NCBI GenBank assembly: GCA_000611775.1
Contig: KK106986.1
Span: 434,001-498,000 of the forward strand
Direction of reading: 5' to 3'
Length of the DNA stretch: 64,000 nucleotides
DNA from: Umbilicaria muhlenbergii
Taxonomy: Eukaryota; Ascomycota; Lecanoromycetes; Umbilicariales; Umbilicariaceae
Below the pieces are notes generated by a model, which was given only the letters and a program-made list of their open reading frames with translations, ran no database searches and was not told the origin of the DNA. Shown one piece after another: positions 56,817 through 64,000 of the stretch. Both the position numbers and the translations under genes were made by a program. Each line of letters starts with the position of its first letter. The stretch's first letter is position 1.

Positions 56817-58470
56817 CTACCATGTCGTTTGCACCTTAGGATACTCCTTAGAGCTTAGTCCCAGATCCTCGAAAACAGAGTCGTCACCTATCTCTCATTA
56901 GCCCCCCACCCCAACAATATAGAGCATCTAGTGCTTGAAGCACTCACCCTTAAGATGCTTGACCCGTATTTCGTCCTCGTGCTCCAGCTTCTCCATCTCC
57001 TCCAGCGGCGTGTCCTTGTCGTGCTTCTCATCTTTCGCCTGGGGCTCCGTGGCCTTGTCAAGATCGCCAGAACCTTCGCCAATGACGATGAACTGCGCGT
57101 TCTCGTACTCTAGATGCTTCGGCTGCAGAGGCATCCAGCGGAGGCTGCGGAATTCGTCGAGGATCCTGCAGATCACTCAGGTTAGCTGTCAGGTGTCAAG
57201 GTTGTCAAACTTGGGATCAATATGAGCGGCAACCCTCAGCGAGGGCCCAGCTTGATCACTCCATACTTAAGAGCGACAAGGGGCTTCCCAGCGGGACGTT
57301 GGCGCTGATTTTGATGCAGTCATTGGACCTAAAACTGGGATTAGACGGGACATACTTTTTGGAATATTCTGGTCCCTTAGGCAAATTGGCGCCAGCCGGT
57401 CCGGAATATTGTGGATTCTTGACACTGGTAATAAAGCTTCCGCGCTCCTTCAACCCAACATCCTCTTGCACTTCGCTCAGCTCGGCTGGAATGGTAAGGA
57501 TATATGCTAAATGCGACTCCCGCCCTGTGGTGGTAATAGCGTAGACACCTTCAGCAACAGGCGTCGCCGCGGGCGTGTGGCGAGCCCCAGCTGTCTTTGT
57601 CTGATAATCCGAAGACGTCAAATGGTTATTCTTGATGTCGTCCATAGTTGTGTTTGCCTTTTCAACGAAGATCATAAAGCGGTCTCTGGGGCTCTTGGGC
57701 AGAACTTTCTTGGGAAGAGCAAGTAAACGGTTGTTGCCCGCATCGCCAATGGCGCCTTCGCCCAGTTTGGCACCGTGAGGAAGCGGCCTGAGAACGATGT
57801 AGCTTCGAGCAAGATCTCCGACGTCCGAAGGCTCGTCGATACCGACCCGACCGCGGAAGAAGAAATATATGATTCCTTTCTCGAGGATGCTCGACGGTGT
57901 TGATTCATCACGTTCCGAGGATCCCTGAACCGCACCCTCCTGAGTAGTCGCAGCGCCCCTCGCGCTCTTTGAATCCTCCTCAGGCTCGACTTTGCCGGTC
58001 TCATCCATTGTAGAAGCATCCTTGTTTGTGCTACTTTCCTCGCGGTTCTGCTTGTCATCAATGGCGGTTGTGCCTTCCTCGTCTTTGGAGGCCTCCTCCT
58101 TGCGTTTTACCGCATCCTCACGAGCAGCAACAGCATCCTCGCGATCCTTTAAGTCATTTTGCGCATCCTCCGCTGCTCCATTCTCTGTCTTCTCTACTAC
58201 CTCCTCTGCTGGCTTCTCGGAGCCCGTGGCATCTTTCATTTCGACATCTTTCGCCGCCTCTTCTTCTTCCTTATCTGGCATAGTCTCCTCGATGGTCTTC
58301 TGCTCCTTCGCGTTGCCTTTCCTACCACGCTTTGATTTGGAAGGAGCGCCAGCTTCGGCTTTGCGCTTGCTGCCAGTTGCGCTGCTGTTGGATGCTGCCT
58401 TGCCCTGCGACGAGTTAGGGCTGGAGCTGGCTTGAGCTGCTTGACGAGTAGAGGAACGCGTGCCGGCCAT
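56817..58470 (-). CDS. Conserved fungal nuclear protein ('BTB domain transcription factor' type)
   Basis: Three exons (58470-57356, 57165-56948, 56887-56817) give 467 residues. The N-terminal about 200 residues are disordered, Lys/Glu/Ser-rich with a basic KSKRGRKGN patch (possible NLS) and a long acidic/charged helix. The conserved domain starts at EKGIIYFFFRGRVGID and includes YIVLRPLPHGAKLGEG, NNRLLALPKKVLPKSPRDRF, GVYAITTTGRESHLAYILTIP and GPEYSKK. Exon 2 continues with ILDEFRSLRWMPLQPKHLEY and ENAQFIVIGEG. The last exon gives DDSVFEDLGLSSKEYPKVQT. Family members are often labelled BTB transcription factors, but I see no BTB fold in this sequence. Its function is unknown. Confidence 0.85.
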
Positions 58471-59037
58471 TTCGTAGCACTGCGAAATGCTTGTTGAATA
58501 GGTGTGAGGGGAAATGCGATAACTAGGAGTGTGTGTCGGAAGCTGCACAGAGGTTGAAGTTAGTATGCGCCAGGACGATCCGTGATCGATATTCGTTGGC
58601 AGGGTTGACCAATTGGTTGCTTACAATCTGCTTGGGATGGAGAGCGATGTTTGTTGGTCTTTTCGGTCCGCTGCAGAGGCTCTCAGATGATGAGGGAGCA
58701 GAAAGCTGGGGTACTATATTCGCGAAAAGGACGCGCTCTACGTCATTGCAGCTTCGCTAGCTTAGACGCAGGCGCAAGGGGATTAGGAGGTGTTACAGCA
58801 AAGTGAGGCCGCTCCAGCATCACTGTTCAATCTGGGATGTATGTCATGTATAATGAAGGAAGGCATAACAATCATTGGTGTCATCATCTTGGTAGACTGT
58901 CCAAAAATATCTGGCTGCTCAGGCAAGACATCGGGAGCTCAACGAGACATTTGAGACATCCATCTTACGGGGAGGTATTAATGATAGCCGCCAACCAACT
59001 CCATGAGCAATATGCATGCTTTTCAAGCCCCGTCAAT
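58471..59037. other. Intergenic, nuclear protein promoter side
   Basis: 567 bases between two minus-strand genes. No supported gene; it holds the upstream region of the nuclear protein and the 3' end of the F-box gene. Confidence 0.45.
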
Positions 59038-60437
59038 CTAGACATTCCCCGGGTGCGAAGCCTCATGCCATACACGCAACACCTCATCGAGACCCTCACT
59101 ATCCAATTTTCCAGGAATCACTCTCGAACACCAACCACACCAACTCCTGTTATTTCCTTTCACTTCTCTTTCCAGGTATTCTGCCTTTTCCCTTTCATCC
59201 TCATACTCTCTCACAGTCTTCCCAACTCTGACCCTTTTCTTAACCTTCTTCTTCACCACCCCACCAATCCCCTCAATTTCCTGCCTAAGATACCCTGCTT
59301 TTTCACCCGCCCACGAATGTTCCGCACTTGTTTCGTCTTCACTGCCTGTAAAATCTCGCGACGGCGGTCGTTCTCGAGGCGGGGTCGCTGGTGAGGATGA
59401 CAACGATCTTGCGAGGTCTCCAGCACCGCAGTCAATCTCCACTTCAATATCTTTGGCTGCCAGACAATGTTCCCGGCGGCCGCATTCGACACCCTCGTTG
59501 CCTTCCCCAATACCGGTACCGAGGCCGCCGAGGCAGACACTGTATCGAGTTCGCCATGTCCAGACCCGTTTGTAGGTTGTATCTTCGTTGCGGAGTGCAT
59601 GGCCACAAGCCTTGCAAAGCCAGACCACGTCCGGACAGTTGCATGGGCTGCGAGAGAAGGCCGCAGTGGTGAATACGGGCGTGGAGGGTGCGGAATTGGG
59701 AGAAATAGAGGAAGAGTCGATGGTGTGGTAAGAGAGGGGAGCGGTGAGGCAGGTGCTGCAGAGGCGGCGGTGTCGATTCGGTAGCCACGAAGAAGCAGGG
59801 GCTTTTATTATGCAATTCTGAATGTGGTTTTAGTCTCAGATTTACTTGCTTGAATTTCGAAAAGACGAACCCGACAGACAACCATACCACAGCGGCGACA
59901 ATCACTGACCATATCCCGTGCGCATGTTCCAAACTTGCTGCTTGTGAGACGACCCGCAGCAACACCGCCATCGCTGAACAAGTGCCATGTTCCATGCAAT
60001 TCAAGCTCGGGGCTTCCAGGGTCTTTGTTGGAGGAGGGTTCCTCGTTCTCGCATCGTAGGCTCTGCGTCACCAAGTGCTTGCGGAACTGTAACAAATTGG
60101 CTCGAAACTGGCGGCATGTGCGGGACAAGGCGTGGAGGGCGTTGAGATCAAGACTACGTGCTATCTGAGATACGATTCTATGCCAATCGGTTAGCCAATT
60201 TCTCGTATTGCTTTTCCGCCGCACTCTGAAGACCTACGGATAACAACCCAAAGCAGCGGAGAATCCATTGAGGTTCGGGTTTGGCCTTTCATTAACCGTA
60301 ATTAGTGCTTCACTGGCCGGTGCCTTTGCTGTCGGCATTTCGTGGACACGAAGCCTAGGAGGTGGGAACCCTGTGCCATGCCTGGAATCGACATATGGAT
60401 CTGATAAGTCCTCATCGAGATCGACTAACACCACCAT
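59038..60437 (-). CDS. F-box-like protein with Cys-rich zinc-binding C-terminal region
   Basis: Three exons (60437-60238, 60177-59871, 59817-59038) give 428 residues. Splicing of the first intron (GTAGGT donor, GCTAAC branch, CATAG acceptor) joins an N-terminal segment to IVSQIARSLDLNALHALSRT and CRQFRANLL, a probable F-box. F-box proteins recruit targets to SCF ubiquitin ligases. The second splice creates CRRCGMVVCRNCIIKAP, with further pairs in LCSTC, LCKACGHALR, CGRREHC and WCGWCSRVIPG, suggesting two or three zinc sites. The region between is Ser/Pro-rich with a charged helix (about residues 330-390). I infer a substrate-adapter role; no named orthologue is recognised. Confidence 0.7.
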
Positions 60438-60843
60438 GATGCCATACAGGTGAGTATCGATGCCGCGGCGTGCTCATCTGAGCTACGGCTGCAGCGTCCG
60501 GTGTTGATGTCCATTACAAAGTGACGTGGTGAGGATACATTTCCCCACATCGGCGAGCGGAAGATACCGCATTATCACAAGCTTCTCAGCCCGGCCATTC
60601 AAAGGTATATTTCATGAGACTCCTGATTAGAACGCCTCTTTCAACAAGTTACTAATACGATATATACTTATAGGATGGACTCCATGTGACATGGTTCGAA
60701 TGCCGTACATGCCTTTGACCGTTATGACTCGACTTCAACGCCGTTAATCCTGGTATCATAATGAAAGCATCCTCGAACCATGATAGCCTTTCCTGTTCGG
60801 GCAGATGAGAATTTGTCCGTGCGATCAGAAACCGCGGCTTGAA
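60438..60843. other. Intergenic, F-box promoter side
   Basis: 406 bases between two minus-strand genes; nothing distinct seen. Confidence 0.45.
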
Positions 60844-62388
60844 CTATGTTTCTGTTGCTTTCTGTTTCCCTTTGTCGAGCGTGCCTGACGCCTCCTTGTC
60901 CTGCGGGTGAGCAGTGGCGGTTGTTCTCCAATTGACCCTGGGCTCCTCATCAACCTGAGCTTGCTCAGGAATGCCCTTGATTTCGTCCTCTATATCCGTG
61001 CTGGGGTCCTCATGTAAAGCGGCATGGTTGCCCACCACAGTAGGCCCACCCTCATCCAGTTCTCGCCAGTTGTAGTCCCAGCCTTGACCATCATCCGCGG
61101 TTCCTTTAGTTTCCCCTGCTTCAGCAATACCTTTCACATCACTCCAATACTCCAGACCCTTGACTTGTTCATCTGCTGCGTGGACAGCCTTCTGAAGGTT
61201 TTCGACCCTCCTTTTCTCCGCTTCTCCATCGAGCCCTCCTTTCTCTGCACTACTGTCTCGGGAGTTCGTAGCGTCATTGAAGATGTGCTGCAGGTAAGCA
61301 AGTAATTGCCGCCTTGAGGTCTGGTAGATGAAGTAGGACATGATTTCGTGCATCTTTTCCGACAGGTACAAAATTTCATCGCCTCCATGTTCCAAAAAGT
61401 TTCTGACTGCCTCAATCTTCTCACGATCCACCCGAGCGCCTCGCAGAACCCTCATAAGTGCAACGATGTCGTTGATGTCCTCGAATTCGGGTTCACTTGC
61501 AGACCCGTCACCCTGCCTACCAATATAGCTAGACCGATTGATCGTTCTGTCGGCGCTAGACCCCCTGCTCCTGTCCCTGCTTGCATGGATTGTGAAGTAA
61601 TCTGCGTTGAGCATATGTGCTTCGCTCATCTCCGTCTTCTTGATACCTCCTGCCCTGACCCCTACTTTGACTCGTTTCCTGAGCCATCTCCTTCTTCTAA
61701 CAAATGAATGGAACCATGGATGTGTACCATGCCACGAGAATCGATGTGCGAAACTGAAGGAATACTGCCATCCCTCCTCATCGACATCGTGTGACATGTC
61801 TACATACCAGGACTTCCAGGCCCATTGCCAGGTTGGATCCGGCAACTGAAAATCTCTAATGTTCACTGGGCTATCTTTGAAGTGTGCGGTTTGCCAACCG
61901 GAGGGGTCAAAGTTGAGCAGTGACTTGGACGAGTAGAGAGGAATTCCGCAAAAGAAGGAACCCCTTTGGTTCTCGTAAAGGATGTCCACCTCGTATTCTT
62001 GTTGTTTGTGTACCATTATTGTCTGTTTCCCTGATCTGAACGGCAGCCTGTCTCGAAGCCGCCCTTTCCTCGCTACAGCCACACTTGTGTCCTCCGCATC
62101 ATTACCACCACTCGACTCTGCGGCAGGTTCTCCGTTGTCTGGTTTCTGCTCCTGCCATTTCGAATACTTCCGCCTGGCCAGCTCTTCCCTTAATGTACTT
62201 TTTGTCCATCTTTTACCCAAAGAAGCTTCACTTGACAATATCGATGGCGATTCGGAGCTGTCGGGCGGGTTCGCATCGGGATCTAAGTCTGATGGGACAG
62301 AAGATTTTGTGGTGTCCACAAGGTTTATGGCGTGGTCGTAGGAATTTGGATCGGTGCGAGAAGAAGGGCCGATGCCAATGATGGACAT
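60844..62388 (-). CDS. Dysferlin-domain protein, Mug65-like
   Basis: Membrane-related protein with a Pex30/TECPR-type dysferlin module; the S. pombe relative mug65 is induced in meiosis and budding-yeast Spo73 acts in spore membrane growth. The ORF from ATG 62388 gives 514 residues (MSIIGIGPSSRTDP). The DysF N part is VDILYENQRGSFFCGIPLYS with FDPSGW. The DysF C part is WQWAWKSWYVDMSHDVDEEG followed by FSWHGTHPWFHSFVRRRRWL. A helical segment lies at about residues 320-400, followed by a disordered acidic tail. Upstream in the same frame lies conserved-looking GFDYGELGEDPQSLIIND behind a CAG acceptor near 62446, so a 5' exon is probably missing and the true start lies farther upstream. Confidence 0.82.
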   Translation of the reverse strand: MSIIGIGPSSRTDPNSYDHAINLVDTTKSSVPSDLDPDANPPDSSESPSILSSEASLGKRWTKSTLREELARRKYSKWQEQKPDNGEPAAESSGGNDAEDTSVAVARKGRLRDRLPFRSGKQTIMVHKQQEYEVDILYENQRGSFFCGIPLYSSKSLLNFDPSGWQTAHFKDSPVNIRDFQLPDPTWQWAWKSWYVDMSHDVDEEGWQYSFSFAHRFSWHGTHPWFHSFVRRRRWLRKRVKVGVRAGGIKKTEMSEAHMLNADYFTIHASRDRSRGSSADRTINRSSYIGRQGDGSASEPEFEDINDIVALMRVLRGARVDREKIEAVRNFLEHGGDEILYLSEKMHEIMSYFIYQTSRRQLLAYLQHIFNDATNSRDSSAEKGGLDGEAEKRRVENLQKAVHAADEQVKGLEYWSDVKGIAEAGETKGTADDGQGWDYNWRELDEGGPTVVGNHAALHEDPSTDIEDEIKGIPEQAQVDEEPRVNWRTTATAHPQDKEASGTLDKGKQKATET

Positions 62389-63129
62389 GTCGTTGATAAT
62401 CAAGCTTTGGGGGTCTTCACCGAGTTCGCCATAATCAAAGCCTCTGCAGGGTTATTGACACGGATAGTGTCATGGTAATTAAGAGTAGTTCCTAGTGTTA
62501 GGCAGGCGCAGAGGCGCAGAGACCGATGACGATATGCGTGCAGTACAGCGCTATTCCTACTGAAGATATGCTATCCTCTCTAATGTACACGTAATATCTA
62601 TAGGTAAGGGTGAAGGAATCGTGAAATTGCAATGTTTCACGAACGTCTAGCACATGAGTGCGAATGTCTGGTCGAAATGTCAGGCAGTTCTCGCGGCTTG
62701 GAGCAGCTAGATTTACCCCGTCCAGAGGCGGGGAAGCTGAAGCTTAGCCTGTCACGCCTGTGAACAGCACATGTGGCCCAAAACAATTACCTCCACTGTT
62801 TACATTGGTGTTGAGATGAGCACACAGTGCTTAATATTGTAGAAACTGGAAAATAGCTAGCTACTATACTAAGGATGAATTTCCGAACGTTTTCTACTCC
62901 TTGGAACTGGTTTGCTGGTTTCGAGACTATTCCAGAGTTACTCGAAGTGAAAGTGCCACATGTAATTTCCCACAGACGTCATGCTAGCGCGCGGAGCTAC
63001 TGCGCCTGACCCGCCTTGCTTCAGTGTCCTCGGTCAACAACGTCCAGTCCCAACAGCAAATCTCTACCTATTCCTATCCGCTCGAATCCATCTGTCTTAC
63101 CTTCGTTCGACCGACTATCTTCTCACACA
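62389..63129. other. Divergent region between the dysferlin protein and small membrane protein
   Basis: About 740 bases. The first 60 are likely still coding for the dysferlin protein; I searched the rest of the minus strand and found no obvious ATG exon. No repeat is seen. Confidence 0.4.
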
Positions 63130-63712
63130 ATGGCGCAACAGAAAACACGTCTTCCTCTCATCCTCGGTCTGACCGCTGCTGGTGGTGTAGGTTACTACCT
63201 ATATTCAGCCGGAGGTGACCCAAAGGTCGCCGAGAAGAAGTTTGAACGTGTGTAGAATCTAGGATCGCAACAGTAACTAGTCCCTACTAACGGAGCGATA
63301 TTAGATGATGCTGCTGCTGCATCTGCAAAAGTCAGGGGCACGCTTCCAGGCCACGGAAAGGAAGCGCAGAAGAAGGGTGAGGAATGGGCATCCACAGTTG
63401 GCTCCAAGCTTGACGCAACCGTACGTATCAATCCCGTTGTTATGTTGTTCCCAAAACTTATCATTGAGAGCGCAGGTCAATGACGCCAAAGCCAAGCTGA
63501 GCGAAGCCGATGCGAAGGCCTATGCTAAGATGGCCGAGGCCGACAAGAAGATCGGCCAGTTGAAGGATGAGGGAATCGCCAAGTTCGACCAGGTACGCAA
63601 GGAGACAGAGAAGGAGTTCCACCAAAAGATCGACAACTTCGACAAGACGGTCGAGAGGAAGACCGCGGAGGCTAAGAGTGGCATCTCGAGTTGGTTTGGC
63701 TTCGGCAAGTGA
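63130..63712 (+). CDS. Small one-pass membrane protein with LEA-like helical tail
   Basis: Three exons (63130-63247, 63305-63420, 63476-63712) give 156 residues. An N-terminal hydrophobic span (LPLILGLTAAGGVGYYLYS) is followed by an Ala/Lys/Glu-rich amphipathic helix with repeated K-x-x-E-A-D-A-K-like units (AKAKLSEADAKAYAKMAEAD), ending SGISSWFGFGK. Similar small fungal proteins are annotated 'calcofluor white hypersensitive protein'; many look mitochondrial. The function is unknown. The exon phases (1, 0) join cleanly, which supports the model. Confidence 0.75.
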
Positions 63713-64000
63713 GGATGAGACTCGAAGGGCCACCCCCTTTTCGACGAAAGGTATCGTGACTGCTACTTAGCTTGGGAGTACTCTTTGCTGTCTTTATGTA
63801 TGCGACAGATGCCAGCCTGTACAATACTGAAGCCCACCTCCGCTGCAAGCGTGTTGTCGTGAAGGCCCGTGGCTCTCTCTGCTTTAGTTTCGTCAGAAGC
63901 AACATACCGTCATGCCTATCTCGCGGTTGCACCGCGCAATATTTCAGGTTTCTCGGCCTAAGTCTGCATGTTGCACAGCAGTTTTCTCTCCATAAGTCTC
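63713..64000. other. Right edge of the window
   Basis: 288 bases after the small membrane protein; no supported feature. Confidence 0.4.

Noticed and set aside
60690-60710. tRNA B-box-like GGTTCGAATGC
   Set aside because: No matching A box, acceptor stem or cloverleaf around it.
1-64000. Transposons, LTR elements or virus-derived copies
   Set aside because: No transposase, reverse transcriptase, integrase or capsid-like frame, and no long terminal or inverted repeats were seen.

Overview
This window is nuclear DNA from a filamentous ascomycete (Pezizomycotina). The evidence is a set of eukaryotic genes split by short GT-AG introns (about 48-80 nt, several with CTAAC/CTGAC-like branch points) and families that are typical of or confined to such fungi: a WOPR regulator, a COA6/SYS1/COG5 group, a Mug65-like dysferlin protein, a fungal 'BTB-transcription-factor'-type protein and isocitrate lyase. 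I see no rRNA, tRNA, CRISPR array, transposase, reverse transcriptase or virus-like element. The exact class cannot be fixed from sequence alone.

Layout. 0-8 kb: possible gene edge at the left end, mitochondrial asparaginyl-tRNA synthetase (+), a 4-kb repeat-rich gap, then a Pac2-type WOPR regulator (+). 8.5-13.3 kb: compact housekeeping block with COA6 (-), SYS1 (+), a small secreted protein (-) and COG5 (+). 13-24 kb: C2H2 zinc-finger regulator (+), a decayed gene of unknown function, an unusual hairpin minisatellite and a divergent protein kinase (+). 26-37 kb: neutral trehalase (+) with a tandem AGGGG array upstream, a C2H2 / fungal-type transcription factor (+), and a membrane-anchored aspartic-protease-like protein lacking one catalytic Asp (-). 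38-46 kb: a 1084-residue disordered repeat protein (-) and a DHA1-type MFS transporter (-). 46-50 kb: thiol methyltransferase (+) with a GC-AG intron, an AN1-finger/APH-kinase fusion with a frame break (+), and an OTU2/OTUD6-type deubiquitinase (-). 50-56 kb: isocitrate lyase (+), ketol-acid reductoisomerase ILV5 (+) and a serine-racemase-like PLP enzyme (+). 56-64 kb: 'BTB-TF'-type nuclear protein (-), F-box/Cys-rich protein (-), Mug65-like dysferlin protein (-), and a small one-pass membrane protein (+).

Function together. Most genes are ordinary core genes: mitochondrial translation and respiration (AsnRS, COA6), Golgi traffic (SYS1, COG5), storage sugar and C2 metabolism (trehalase, isocitrate lyase), and amino-acid metabolism (ILV5, the PLP lyase). 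Four regulators (WOPR, two C2H2 factors, a kinase) sit next to the longest gene-poor stretches, which hold purine/pyrimidine tracts, a G-quadruplex-prone array and other tandem repeats. I see no convincing secondary-metabolite cluster. The most unusual items are the covarying hairpin repeat at about 21.2-21.4 kb, the STRE-like array before trehalase, the AN1-kinase gene with a frame break, and the pseudo-protease.
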